This document shows, one piece after another, positions 26,601 through 38,395 of a stretch of DNA of 64,000 nucleotides (positions within the stretch are counted from its first letter, which is position 1; every line of letters starts with the position of its first letter). The stretch is from Centrapalus pauciflorus (taxonomy: Eukaryota > Streptophyta > Magnoliopsida > Asterales > Asteraceae), in assembly GCA_020465985.1 (NCBI GenBank), contig JAANYP010004685.1, positions 1-64,000 of the forward strand. The letters are read 5' to 3'. The position numbers and the translations under genes were made by a program. The notes beneath the pieces are model-generated. The model saw nothing but the letters and a program-made list of their open reading frames with translations, ran no database searches and was not told where the DNA came from.

Positions 26601-29600
26601 AGATTAAACTTTTCAGGAATTGGGTCTTGCTACTGGAACTCCTGTAGGTACTTCACTGATTGATGCTCATGCTGGTGGTGTTGGAGTGATGGAAAGCATG
26701 CCTGACTCTGAAGCTGAAGGTTAGTTTTGTCATTCTACTATATTTCTACCTGTTGTTAGTCGATACAGATCTCATTGTGTTAATCCTAGTTAAAATACTA
26801 CTTCTCAGATTCTGATGACGACACTATATGTCGGCGTATGGTGTTGGTATGTGGAACGTCCACCTGTCATATGGCTGTCTCAAGGAGCAAATTGTTTATT
26901 CCAGGTGTCTGGGGACCATTTTGGTCAGGTACGCTTTTGGCCTTAGACAGAAAAGTTCACTATAAGTAGTTTGATTACGCCATTATATTAAAATATGTAA
27001 CCCGTCATACCATCTTCTAATCCTTTTATTTTGCGATTTATGCCTTTTCAAACATGGTTAAGGTCATAGAATTAACAACTTACCTATCCAAATATTCTAC
27101 ACAGGTCACACTTTTTCTTCTTACACACCCACTCACTAAGATTATAAAATATTTTCCATTTTGGTCATAGACTCATATCTTGAGAAAAATGACCATGATA
27201 AACCTAAATTACTTTAAAGATGATCATGATTGTAAAGCCAGGAGAATCGATTGGGGATTGTGCTGTGAGCAAGTTAGATCGGAGGATGAGTGGTTGCAAA
27301 ATGTATAAGGGCATTATGGTAATTTTAAAAAATATAATATAAGGGTATTATGATCCTTTTTCCACAAGTAACAAAAAAAAGGAATTAAAAACACTTGTTG
27401 TTAGTTGAGTAAGTAGTAACTAGGTGTATATGAAAATAAATATAGTGGCTATATATTGTCACATTACTATTCATTATACTTCCATATTGGCTATTAGTTT
27501 ATCTTTGTTCTCTTGATGTAAACATTGTTAGCAACTCAGAAATATGTCTTGATTGTATTTTCCTGTTTTTAATCTGTCTAGCTATGATTCCCGAGTATTG
27601 GCTAACTGAAGGTGGTCAGAGTGCAACTGGTGCATTGTTGGATTATATAGTTGATAATCATGTTGCATCTTCACATCTTGCAAACCGTGCTGCTTCTCAA
27701 AGTAAAAGTTGATTCATTAACTGATCTGAATAAAAAAATTTCAGGAAGCTACTTTACACTCAGCTAATCTGAATTGATGTAAATCTTCCAGATATCTCTC
27801 TGTTTCAAATGTTAAACGAATTACTAGCACATATGATGCGTGATAAAGACACTCCATTTATTGCCGCTTTAACAGCTGACCTACACATCCTTCCTGATTT
27901 CCACGGTAACAGGTACATGTGGTAGTAAAAACGGATTTATCTATATATTTGAATCAGCTAAAACTTTTAACTCTTTGCTTTTAGGTCTCCGATTGCAGAC
28001 CCAAACGCGAAAGGAATGATTTACGGTTTAAATCTTGATACAAGTGAAAGACAGTTGGCTCTTCACTACTTAGCCACTGTACAGGCCCTTGCATATGGTA
28101 CACGACATATCATAGAGCACTGCAATGAGCATGGACACAAAGTGAGATTTCACTTATTATTTGGATATTTAAAATTAATATATGAATATATTTCTTACTT
28201 ACGTGTGTTAGATGAACATACATATATTAAACTCAACTGTATGGGCTTGCAACATAAATCGTTTAGAAATTCATTAAGTGTGATTGTTACCTATTAGACT
28301 GTCTCTTTTCCATGTGTTTTCAGATTGATACACTGCTTGCTTCTGGTGGACTTTCAAAGAATTCGTTGTTCATTCAAGAGCATGCTGATATCATTGGTCT
28401 CTCTCTCTCTCTCTCTCTCTCTCCCCCCTCCCCTAATCCCCACGCATGGCAATTGTACATGACTATCTTTTAGCATTTGGATCTCATGAAGGCATTCGAC
28501 TAATATATGAATATTCTGACCAAAGTACAGGTTGCCCAATAATTCTACCACGGGAAAGTGAATCGGTGCTATTGGGTGCTGCCATTCTTGGTGCTGTCGC
28601 TGCAAAAAAATATTCTAGTATCAGAGGGGCAATGAAGGCACTAAATGCAGCTGGTCAGGTATGTATGGCAAATGGGCATGACCTGATTGTATAACGGGCC
28701 AACATTGGTTTGGGTTATGCTGGGTTGGCTCATTACCTTTAAAACTTATGAAAATATGTTCAGATTGTTGATAGTTTTTTTCAGTTGCATATTTTAGCAT
28801 AATATTGTGAAATGTGAATTAGATGTTTATTCGTATCATTTATAGCATAATACTAGATTACAAATAATCACTTTGTCAAATGCAGCTTATATAAATATAG
28901 ATAAAGTTTTTAGTTTGTACTTTGTAAAACATCTGCTTTTTAGTGAACAACATTTCTTCTTCCTCAAGGACCTTAACTTCTCGACACAAAAGCAACAGAC
29001 ATATATTCAAAATTTAATATTTTTACTATGGTCTGAAAGCCAAACATCATTTTACATTATGTTACTGAAAGGCAACTTTTTCCACACCTTTTTATTCTAC
29101 ACTACCACCTTGTGACAAATAAGCTTGAACCCACAACCACTTGGTTGGCAAACACCTGAAAGCCTAACATTATTAATAGTATTAGGGGACATTTGGTACG
29201 GTGGAATGGAAATGAATGGATTTAAAGAAATTTACGTTGTATTTTTAGCTACGATACACTAACATAAAAATAGATTCCATTCTCTTTCCCAACCGATATT
29301 GTATTCTCAACTCTTTACCAAGACGTGGAGATTCAAGTAAAGCCCACAAATCGGAAGAGGGAGTGGAAATCAATTCTTTTGTAATGTATTTTTATCCTCA
29401 TGATTAGAAAAAAACTATACAGACCTCTCCATTTTCTTTCCTTTCGGTACCATCGTACCAAACGCTCTCTTAATCTTTTTAATGTCCTAATTCCTAAACA
29501 ACTGCAATATTCTCCTTTATGGAAACATTTTAAGCTGAACTATAGTGTATTTAGTACATTTGATTGTAGTCCGAGTGTTTTTCTTGAAATTTCCACCAAT

Positions 29601-29809
29601 CAAACGTAAAGCATGATATTCATATTGGGACAAAGCAGGTAACTTGAAATGATTCAAACTGTTGGTCTGTTTGTCTATGTTTACAGGTCATCCATCCATC
29701 TAAAGATCCGAGGGTGAAGAAGTACCACGATGCTAAATACCGCATCTTCCGACAACTTTACGAACAGCAGCTCTCTTATCGTTCAATCATGGCTGAAGCG
29801 TCGTCTTAA
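20681..29809 (+). CDS. FGGY-family carbohydrate kinase (D-ribulokinase-like), complete
   Basis: ATP-dependent sugar kinase like human FGGY, yeast YDR109C and Arabidopsis At4g30310 (from memory); relatives phosphorylate D-ribulose, so this substrate is inferred. Fifteen exons: 20681-20753, 23135-23214, 23694-23811, 24284-24462, 25468-25550, 25635-25819, 25982-26043, 26617-26719, 26809-26928, 27582-27701, 27792-27912, 27985-28141, 28324-28396, 28531-28658, 29687-29809; 574 residues, the family's usual length. The phosphate-binding motif GIDVGTGSARAG is at residues 16-27; WMDHRA, SGDTRRN, CTTVCKW, GWDDDFWEE and DAHAGG (probable catalytic Asp) follow, then the C-terminal ATPase half with LVCGTSTCHM and ASGGLSKN. 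Intron 7 is GC-AG; the rest are GT-AG. The start at 20681 is preferred because the family starts shortly before the first motif. No break is seen, so the gene should work. Confidence 0.95.
21707..22518. mobile_element. Non-autonomous hAT element in FGGY kinase intron 1
   Basis: Ends are CAGGGCCGGCCCTG and its inverted partner GGACCGGCCCTG. The 8-bp duplication CTGAGTAC sits on both sides (21699-21706, 22519-22526), the hallmark of hAT transposition. It is 812 bp with no transposase frame. It also contains a tRNA-like segment, probably a nested SINE. Confidence 0.92.
21858..21912 (+). repeat. tRNA-like head of a SINE nested in the hAT element
   Basis: TGGTTCAGCTGGTAG (21858-21872) resembles a pol III A box, and GGTTCGATTCC (21902-21912) is a perfect B box, with tRNA-like spacing. 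A full tRNA cloverleaf is not evident, so I call it a tRNA-derived SINE remnant and not a tRNA gene. The 3' limit is unclear and may be the T-rich run near 21930. Confidence 0.55.
23871..24230. mobile_element. MITE-like repeat in FGGY kinase intron 3
   Basis: Shares with 26191-26543 the outer GGTGGCAAAAC, the inner GTAAA-AT-TGAATA and the right-hand CCGTTTTCATATAAATG and GTCAC words. The ends are inverted (GGTGGCAA / near TTGACAGTGTCAC). Limits are approximate. Confidence 0.55.
26044..26616 (+). other. GC-AG intron (intron 7) of the FGGY kinase
   Basis: The exon ends AAG and the intron begins GCAAGA, the usual context of the rare GC 5' splice site. It ends TTTTCAG, and joining in phase 0 gives AAK-ELGLATGTP as expected for the family. 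No GT donor nearby keeps the frame and the conserved residues. Confidence 0.85.
26191..26543. mobile_element. MITE in the GC-AG intron of the FGGY kinase
   Basis: Left end AGGTGGCAAAACC and right end TTGAAATTGTCACCT are imperfect inverted repeats. The copy at 23871 is a relative. A clean target duplication was not seen (TATATAAG against ATATTAAT). Confidence 0.6.
27055..27430. repeat. Dispersed repeat in FGGY kinase intron 9, shared with BIO3-BIO1 intron 7
   Basis: Same ordered word blocks as 13485-13790, including GTGAGCAAGTTAGA-CGG and GGTATTATG. No terminal inverted repeat was recognised. Confidence 0.6.
28397..28430 (+). repeat. (CT)n microsatellite forming the 5' end of FGGY kinase intron 13
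   Basis: The intron donor is GTCTCTCT and continues as about 14 CT units and then C-rich sequence. The repeat begins at the splice site itself. Confidence 0.85.
29185..29469. mobile_element. Tourist-like (PIF/Harbinger) MITE in FGGY kinase intron 14
   Basis: Left end GGGGACATTTGGTACG and right end CGTACCAAACGCTCTC are inverted repeats. TTA is duplicated on each side (29182-29184, 29470-29472), the 3-bp target typical of Harbinger elements. Length 285 bp. Confidence 0.88.
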
Positions 29810-29939
29810 AGCTTCAGGTTTCTGTCTCGAAACTCCAAATCCTCCTCTTTGTTAATGTTGTTAAACTACACAAATTTGCAGACTGAAAAATGTACGTTTT
29901 TACCAAATGATTGTCATATAATGTATGGATGTACCTTAC

Positions 29940-30052
29940 AATTTGTGAAGGCAATCTCATTCATGTTATATAATGACTCGAATACCGATGGGTAAAAAAT
30001 TCATGTTATATAATGACTCGAATACAATTTGTGAAGGCAATCTCATTCATGT
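29940..30052 (+). repeat. Short imperfect tandem duplication in the FGGY kinase 3' UTR
   Basis: The words TTCATGTTATATAATGACTC and ACAATTTGTGAAGGCAATCT each occur twice within 110 bp, so the 3' UTR carries a local duplication. Confidence 0.8.
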
Positions 30053-31178
30053 TTTACCAGATGTGTTTTATTGAATCTGTTTCTGAAGTTCCGTGTTTGT
30101 TTTGATTTATAAAATTACAAAAAGATCTACAACAGTAATTTTAATAATTTTTTGTTGATTAAAAAATTTGAATACGCATAAAAATCAAACACCTAAAACT
30201 AAGCTATGTTTAGTCGACTAAAAATTTTCATTAGTTTTCATTTTTAATTTAAAAGAATATGTTTTCGGATTCACTTTTTGCAGAAACAAGTGAAAGTTCT
30301 AAAAACAAACATTCTATGCATGATTTTAGAATTTTGAAAACTCTTTGTTTTTATTTAAATTTGAAAATTGTTGAAAATAAGTTAAAGTTGTTTTCAACAT
30401 TTTAGTTACAAATTTTAAAAATAAAAAATTTATGAAAATGTTTTTTTTTTTCCCTTAAAAAAATAAGCAAATAAACATGTTTTCATTAAAAATGGAACCT
30501 AGAAACACCACGTTTTCATCAACTAAAAATAACCTAAGCTTTTTACTTGTTATCCACTTTGGTCATTTCATTTCAATTTCTTCCCCCATATTTGTTTTGG
30601 TTTTTGGTTTCATTTCTTAAAGAAAAATGATTATCAGACCTAATTTTCATGCCTAAAGACATGCCTAATAAAAAGATACACACCTCTAAATCAAAAACAT
30701 AATATAAGAAAGTGTAAGACATTGTTTGTTTATTTTTTAATAAAATCATTAATAGATTAGTTTATCTTTGAATGACTTCTTAATTGTTCCATTAGAAAGT
30801 AAACAATGATCCACGTGTAATGCATCGAATGAATTACTAATTAGGTTCATATGTCATAATTCATTTTTAAATTATCAAAATGAAATAAACATTTGTCAGT
30901 CATCTATGGATGTTGAAAAAGGTAACAAAAATCTAATAATCCAAACAAGGCGACTCAGTTCAGTGAGTTTGTCTTTTATCATTTTACATCCTCAATTAGT
31001 TAATATAATGATTTTTTTAACTTCAAACTGACTTTTGTAAAGGGATTCTTGTATACCCCTCCAATTTTACTACACACCCACCTCTTTTGAGTGGGGTGAT
31101 TAAGTTTAATCGGTGAGTTTTATGTTATTAACAAAAAAACACGTGAGAGGAGGATATACATATCTTAACGAGACATAT

Positions 31179-31233
<55 letters not shown>

Positions 31234-31989
31234 TTAAATAAAAAATTAATATTATAAGGATGTACGAGTGTATGACTTGTAAACTTAAAAACCTTTGATA
31301 CAAACAAAAAAACACCTTTAATACCAATAACAAGGTAAAGATATGTTAAAAAGTTTTTACAAGATCTTCTCTAAAAACAGAGACCAGAGATGACAAAAGA
31401 AAATATTTGGTTAAAAAAAAATAGGACAGTCAGAACAACTTTAGTTAAAATTTGACTAGACGGAACTCATGGAAGCAATCTACAAGAATTAACAACTGCT
31501 TTTATTTTATCTTTTGTTAAAAAGGTGAAACACTTATCTTCAACCAACCAGTCCATTATTTTACTATTTATTCAATAAACTCTACGATCCATCCAACCTT
31601 ACGAAGTTTAATGATTGTCATCAACATGTCTATTCAACTTATCATTACATTCTACAAAACCTTTACAAAGTTTAATGAAATGACACGTCATCATTCAACA
31701 TTTTATCAAATTTATAATAAACACTTTATTAAACGTATATATTTGTATTTTAATCGTTAGATAAATATTAATTTCACATAAAACTCAAAATTAAATACCA
31801 AAAACTGAGATAACAATGACATAAAAATACAGTGCCTAAAAACACATTTATAATATTTCATGAACTATTAATTAATGTATTTTTATAATAAGTTTTTTAT
31901 GTTAATTATTTAATAATAATTGTCTTTTTTTTTATCTAATTAATTAAAAAGTAATTAAATAATTCTTAACGAGTCGTTATTATAATTTT
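30053..31989. other. Intergenic AT-rich region with (AT)n tract
   Basis: No gene is seen. 30200-30535 has inverted words (AGTCGACTAAAAATTTTC against TCAACTAAAAATAACC) and may be an old MITE. An AT dinucleotide run lies at about 31187-31227. Confidence 0.5.
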
Positions 31990-32596
31990 GAGTAAAGGAC
32001 ATTTTTGGTCCTTGTGGTTTGATGGTTTACCCGGATGCAGTCCTTTAACCATAATAAGGTCAAATTTCATCCCTATTTTGCTAATTTTGTGCCCTTTTAG
32101 TCCCTCGTCCGTTAAACTTAACGACACAACCGTTAAATTTGTAAGAATGACATTTTTACCCTTTTCGTTGAGACACTTTTAGTCCCTATGGTTTTATTAT
32201 TTACCCATTTATAGTCCAACATTTATTTTATTTTATTTTATCTTTATAATTATATTATTTATAGATTTACTTAATTTATTATAAACACACTTATTTTATT
32301 TATAAATATACTTATATTTTAATATTTTATTTACAATTATTATTGTTCGTATTTTATTTTAAAATTTAACTTTTATTTTAATTTAAATATATATTTCTTT
32401 ACTAATTTATTTAAAGTTCATCTTCTTTATTAATTTTAATTTTTATAATATTATTGTTGACATTTATATATGTAATTTTGTTAGTTGTGTTTAAGTAAAT
32501 ATAATAGCGTCGATATTTTTCCTTTCCAAAGTCACTATTTCTTCAAGTATCTTCCAACTTAATCAATTATCAACACATAAATTATATTATATGTGT

Positions 32597-32599
32597 TGG

Positions 32600-32641
<42 letters not shown>

Positions 32642-32704
32642 AATTTATGTGTATATAATTTAATACACATAATGTTTATGGGTATATTATATAATTTATG
32701 TCTT

Positions 32705-32791
<87 letters not shown>

Positions 32792-32860
32792 ATTTATGTG
32801 TATATAATTTAATACACATAAGGTTTATGTGTATATTATGTAATTTATGCCTTGGATATA
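32597..32860. repeat. Tandem units carrying (TA)n in the loop of the Mutator-type element
   Basis: The unit TTGGATATA, (TA)n, TATAATTTATGTGTATATAA, AATACACATAA, GTTTATG, TATATTAT, TAATTTATG occurs twice in tandem and starts a third time (near 32597, 32702, 32852). The TA tract length differs between units. Confidence 0.75.
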
Positions 32861-32865
32861 TATAT

Positions 32866-33222
32866 GTTCAAGTGAGTACTACCTACTACACAGCGCACCC
32901 GAATGTATCACTCAAAAAATTATTGTTTTGAATTTTTTTTTTTCAGAAACATGTTTTAATTAACATTACACAGATCATATGTGAATTTCACGCAAATTCG
33001 AACACTCTAAGTGCATGAAATCACGCACCACATATATGCAAAATTATGTAAGTGTGCGTTCACATAATTTTTTAGGAGCTAGAAGATGTGAATATATGTG
33101 AAATTTACATATAATCTTCATATGTTAATTAAAACATGTTTATGTAATAATAAATTTAAAAAAAAGTTTTGTAAAGGTGGTAGCTTCTGGTGCGCTGTAT
33201 AAGTAGTGGTACTCCCTCGAAC
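32866..33222. mobile_element. Foldback element nested in the loop of the Mutator-type element
   Basis: Left end GTTCAAGTGAGTACTACC-ACTACACAGCGCACC pairs with a right end ending GTGCGCTGTATAAGTAGTGG then ACTCCCTCGAAC. An inner pair (AACATGTTTTAATTAACAT / ATGTTAATTAAAACATGTTT) also folds. The flanks are TA-rich, as for the 19871 element. Confidence 0.75.
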
Positions 33223-33225
33223 CAT

Positions 33226-33229
<4 letters not shown>

Positions 33230-33314
<85 letters not shown>
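33230..33314. repeat. (TA)n microsatellite
   Basis: A pure TA dinucleotide run in the loop of the Mutator-type element, next to the nested foldback. Confidence 0.95.
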
Positions 33315-33315
<1 letters not shown>

Positions 33316-34254
33316 TGTGTGTGTATTTTCAAGTATCTTCCAATGTCATTATTTATTCAAGTATATTCACATATGTATATAATTTATGTGTCGATAATTG
33401 ATTAGGTTAGAAGATATTTGAAGAAATAGTGACTTTGGAGAAGAAAAATATCGACGATATTATATCTACTTAAACACAACTAACAAAATTACATATATAA
33501 ATGTCAACAATAATATTATAAAAATTAAAATTAATAAAGAAGGTGAACTTTAAATAAATTAGTAAAGAAATATATATTTAAATTAAAATAAAAGTTAAAA
33601 TTTAAAATAAAATACGAATAATAGTAAATGTAAATAAAATATTAAAATAAAAATATATTTATAAATAAAATAAGTGTGTTTATAATAAATTAAGTAAATC
33701 TATAAATAATATAATTATAAAGATAAAATAAAATAAATGTTGGACTATAAATGGGTAAATAATAAAACCATAGGGACTAAAAGCGTCTCAATGAAAAGGA
33801 TAAAAATGTCATTCTTACAATTTTAACGGTTACAATTTTAACGGTTGTGTCGTTAAGTTTAACGGACGAGGGACTAAAAGGGCACAAAATTAGCAAAATA
33901 GGGATGAAATTTGACATTATTATGGTTAAAGGACTGAATCCGGGTAAACCATCAAACCACAAGGACAAAAAATTGTCCTTTACTCTATAATTTTTTGTTA
34001 ATCTTTTCAATAAAATCTCATTAAACAGTTCAATAACCATCAAACTAATATTAAATTGTTGTCTACGTAATACATTCATAGTCAAAGGTTGAATGGATTC
34101 AACTTGTCCACGTCATTCAACCTTAATCCATTCTATTACATTCTTACGACGAGAGTTTAACCCATTGAACGTTACCAAATTATTCACACATTCAAATATA
34201 ATTTTTCTGTTTAATTTCTTATCACTCTCTTTAATATTAATTAATATATAGTTA

Positions 34255-34564
34255 GGGGCCGTTTGGTTCGCGTATTTCCTGGGATTCACTGAGATTTGCA
34301 TTTAAAATCTTGTGTTTGGTTCACAGATTTCAATAATGATTTTAAATTTCAGGATTTCATAAATCTTTTCATTCTTTATTATTTTAAAAACTCATCGTCT
34401 CCTAGGATTTTAAATCTTAGTTACCTTGCATTCAGATTAATAAATTTTTCCTATAAAATAATGCATATTCTTTGATAAAATCCTGACAAATGCATATACT
34501 GCATAATGTAAATTTTTTGACAAAGTGCAAATCCTAAATAAAACAATCTGCGAACCTAACGCGC
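34255..34564. mobile_element. Harbinger-like MITE upstream of the Sec14-like gene
   Basis: Left end GGGGCCGTTTGGTTCGC after TTA, right end GCGAACCTAACGCGC. The inverted ends match the Harbinger style. The right TTA is not preserved. It lies about 150 bp before the start codon of the downstream gene. Confidence 0.65.
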
Positions 34565-34711
34565 ATTGAATTTGTTGAAAAAGTTTTTACAAGTCGAGTT
34601 GGCGTGTCGGATTCGGGTCAACCATGTAACCACGCAACCACTTATCTTCAACCAGTCACAACCCCTCCAAAACCAAACTCTTTTTCGAATTTTTGTCGGA
34701 CCTCTTCACAA

Positions 34712-37554
34712 ATGGCTCTCCGCTTGCCACATACGCCGTTCCACCGCCTCTCCGCCCCTCGATCAACGCCGGTCAAGTCTCAGTTCTTCGCTAATTCATC
34801 TTCCTCCAGTCGCTTTCCTAAATTATCCGTCTTGAATCTCTCTTCTGAGAACAATACCGGTACCAACAACTCACGCAAGGTAGAATTATTATTGACTACC
34901 GATTACTGTTTTTATATATTCTTTTTTTCCTATTCTATAGGTCTTCGGTGATTAAATTGTGTTTTGATTTGATATTTCTGATGAATGTTCAAGTAATTTG
35001 GTTGTTTTGAGTCACTAGAACATTGGACTTATTGTTGAAGAGTTTAACAAAGGGTGATTTGACTGCTTTTTGATCCTGAATTCGTGATATATGAATAGTT
35101 AGGTCAAATAATCTGTAATAAGAATGAAATGTATTGCAAATGGTGTTTGTGTGTGTTTTGGTCTTATTGTAGTAATCACTTTATGATGGTGTAACACATG
35201 CGATTGGTTCATGGAATGGAATAATTTAAATCATAGATGTTAGTGTGTTTGATGGTAATAGTAAAAGATTGTTTTTATTATTGGTTAAGGATGAATGTTG
35301 GAATCTAATTCATTAATGGGTTGGAATGTAATTCATGTTTGAGTTGGAAGGAATATTACATCCCTATAAACAAAGAATTTGATGTCAAATAAATAAAATT
35401 TAACTTTTCATGTTTGTTAGCAAAAATTTTAAACCAGCTAAATTTGAACCATTCCTTCGAATTTCATTCCATAAACCAAACGCCACCTAAAGATATAACT
35501 GTATGAGGAATTTTACTTCACGATTTGACAAATGGTTGCTACTAGTATTAAGTATTGACAATTAAATAGTAGGATAATCATAGGTGAGAGTGAGATAAGA
35601 AGAAATTGATAATTGAGACTTGATCCCAATTATCATAAATTACTTTCAAAATGCACGTCCAAACACCCACTTAAATAGTTAGAATTCCAAGTGGAATTTA
35701 AGGTTATACCTTGAAGATCTGAATCATTAAAATATAATAGCGCATTTCTATTGATTCTCTCATTAGTAGACGTATTTTTAGAGGTGTAATTTACATTGGT
35801 AAAATGCTCTCATTTGTTGTCTCTAGATGTTGAGAGTAATGTCTAGCTGAAATGTAATCTTGCTTTACCTTATAAGTATAATATTCAGTTGCATTTATTG
35901 TGTATGCTGCAGCTTGTTATGAAGGTGAAAGAGAAGCTTGAGAAAGATCATTCCAATCTCCCTACGGGAAAAAACGGAAGGGATGACGAGGAATTGATTC
36001 TATGGTTTCTGAAGGACCGGCGATTTTCAGTAGAAGAGGCTATCTCTAAACTGACCAAAGCAATTGTGTGTAAATCTTTATGATTATCTTACTCTTTGTT
36101 ATTTTCATTATAGATTGCAAATATGTCTTGTTTGTGGGAAATAGGCAGAATATTTCTATTCTCAATCTTTGAATTACTTATAATCGTTTAGTCTGCAGTT
36201 TTAGTTAAAACTTCTTAAATTTAATCAACAAAAGTCAATTTTGTTCATTTTTCCCTGCCTGTGCGGACGTCTTTACAACTTTCATTATGTTCACACGATC
36301 TGCTGTTCATTTAGCTATATGATAATTTTAGAAATGGCGAGAAGAATTTGGTGTGTCAAAACTGTCAGAAGAATCAGTGAGAAGAGCAGCTGCAACGGGA
36401 AAGTCTTATGTTCATGATTCGCTTGATGTCAATGGCAGGCCAGTATTAGTAGTAGTGCCGTCAAAACATATCCCAGAGGTAAGATTCGTAACCGAAGTCG
36501 TCTTGTTTCTCGCACCACCTTCGCCTTTACTAATTCAGCAATTTACAAGTAAAACTGTACAAGGAACTTACTTTTTCAGTCAATTACTGAAACTTTATTT
36601 AAGGGAATGTACTTTCAAAATCAGTAGTTGATGGTCTATAAGTTAATAAATCATAATCAAACAAGGGACTTGGGTACCTAAAATAGAAATCGACTTTGAC
36701 AAATGGGTCCCTTGATTGATTATAATTTACAAATGTAGTCATGATACAAATTTTGTTCCAATTTCATGCTCTTAAAGAATCATTGATCAGATGATGTGAT
36801 GCTTTTTTTTGTAGAGTTCTTGCCTGCTTTTTATGAGTTGAAATTTACCTATCGGTATGCTATTTATGACTGGAATTGTTCGCCCTATTTTCAGTATCAA
36901 TATGAAATTCATTTGACATTAAATGATTTGCCACAGATGTTCGACCGGTCTGAGGACGAGAGGTTATGTGTGTTTCTGCTAGAGAAGGCATTAAGTAGAC
37001 TCCCAGAAGGGAAAGAAGAGATACTTGGAATATTTGATCTTCGTGGGTTTGGTTTAAAGAATTCGGATCTCAAATTCTTGACATTCTTGGTAAGTTATTC
37101 ACAAGCTACTACTTGTCTTTGGATTCTGCCATTAATTATATGTAACCTTGTTGGATATATTGTTCACTTGAAGGAGCATCCTGTTAGTCATTATTAATTT
37201 ATTAAATTTTTATATGGCATACATTAAAATGAGCATGGATGTACAAGCTAAATCTTTTTCTTTGATATTGGCAGTTTGATGTGCTGTATTACTATTATCC
37301 AAGGCGGTTAGGGCAAGTTCTGTTTGTTGATGCTCCTTTTGTTTTTCAGCCAATCTGGCAGCTCGCCAAGCCCCTAATAAAGTCATATGCTTCACTGGTA
37401 TACGTTTTTGACCTACTTATCACAATCACCATCACACTCATTATTCGCGTTTCATGCAATCTCATTTTTTGTAAAGGTAAGGTTTTGCTCAGTGGGGGAT
37501 GTGAGAAAGGAGTATTTTACAGAATCGACAGTTCCAGCAAGCTTTAGGCATTGA
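34712..37554 (+). CDS. Sec14p-like CRAL-TRIO domain protein, plastid-targeted (complete)
   Basis: Lipid-binding/transfer protein of the Sec14 superfamily, similar to Arabidopsis At5g63060 (from memory). Six exons, all phase 0: 34712-34879, 35913-36065, 36332-36478, 36937-37089, 37275-37397, 37477-37554; 273 residues. Exon 1 is a Ser/Arg/Pro-rich N-terminus with no acids in its first 40 residues, as in a chloroplast transit peptide. Residues 57-110 are the CRAL-TRIO N-terminal helical region (LILWFLKDRRFSVEEA). The lipid-binding domain follows with GRPVLVV, GIFDLRGFG, YYYPRRLGQVLFVDAP and FQPIWQLAKPLI. The upstream in-frame ATG at 34604 lies in leader sequence, so 34712 is preferred. The C-terminus is short, without a GOLD or nodulin domain. 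The ligand is unknown. Confidence 0.9.
35199..35490. mobile_element. MITE remnant in intron 1 of the Sec14-like gene
   Basis: The right end ...CATTCCATAAACCAAACGCCACC matches the terminus of the elements at 39548 and 43844 (GCCACC). A weaker GGTTCATGGAATGGAATAA near 35200 may be the left end. Confidence 0.5.
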
Positions 37555-38395
37555 CAACAACACTAGTCCAACCCCTCAATGTATAGAAAGATCATTCCAG
37601 GTACTTCTAATGTGATGCTTAATGTTCTCATGTTGTTTACATCTAATATTACAACCTCATGCACACATATTTGTTATACATTTGTTCTCTTTTCTTATAG
37701 AGTTGTACATCAACCGTCAATTTTGTACTTTTCCATTGAAACAACCAATATGTAAATTTTATATCATATGAATCTATAATGATGTATACCTAAAATAATA
37801 CTTAATACCAAATTAGCCAAATGTTAAAAATAACCCTCTAATGTCTGTTCAGAAGAATCTTCTCAACCCATATTACTGGTAGAAGTATCTGAAATAGTCA
37901 TTTCAAATAGACAATATAAAAAAGAGATCGGTTTTGCATTTATTTTGAGACATTTGAAGTAGCATTAGATGGTTAACGCCTATAAACTCTCTTCTTGGTA
38001 AAAGTATTGAGTTTTGATTTACTCGAATCTTCTAAAAGGCTTGGAGCGATTAGAAAAGCAATTTCCAAGTAAACCTGCTCTTCCAGTTTAAGAACCAGTC
38101 AGTGTTAGGATATGGTCAGGTCTGAATGGAAACAATGAAACAAAGCCTCGTAAGAGTTCTGGAGACCATAACTAGTTACCAGGAACCGGTTATGCTCGAT
38201 GGCTGGAAGCCTGGAACCGCTTATTTGTATGCTGAATCAGGTTTTTTTTTTAGCAAGTGAATAAACTTTTTATATACATTTGGTTGGTAGTAAAGAACCA
38301 TCAAAGTTCATGAAAGTTGTAACCTTAACCTTAATCATTATCAACTTCATTCCTATTTTGTTAATTTTGCTTGCCATTTGGCCCATTTGTTAACT
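37555..38395. other. 3' region and intergenic space after the Sec14-like gene
   Basis: No gene or clear repeat is recognised. The first 60 bp or so are presumably 3' UTR. Confidence 0.5.

Larger units (their letters stand above)
31990..33985. mobile_element. Mutator-type foldback element with about 590-bp terminal inverted repeats
   Basis: Arms 31990-32580 and 33390-33985 are inverted copies, starting GAGTAAAGGACATTTTTGG and ending with its complement. TATAATTTT flanks both ends (31981-31989 and 33986-33994), a perfect 9-bp duplication. The right arm has an extra tandem ACAATTTTAACGGTT. The loop is (TA)n, (GT)n and a nested foldback. No transposase frame exists, so it is non-autonomous. Confidence 0.92.

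Noticed and set aside
36796..36936. Extension of Sec14-like exon 4 upstream of 36937 as coding
   Set aside because: The frame stays open, but the residues do not fit the CRAL-TRIO family. The CACAG acceptor at 36936 gives an exact family match.
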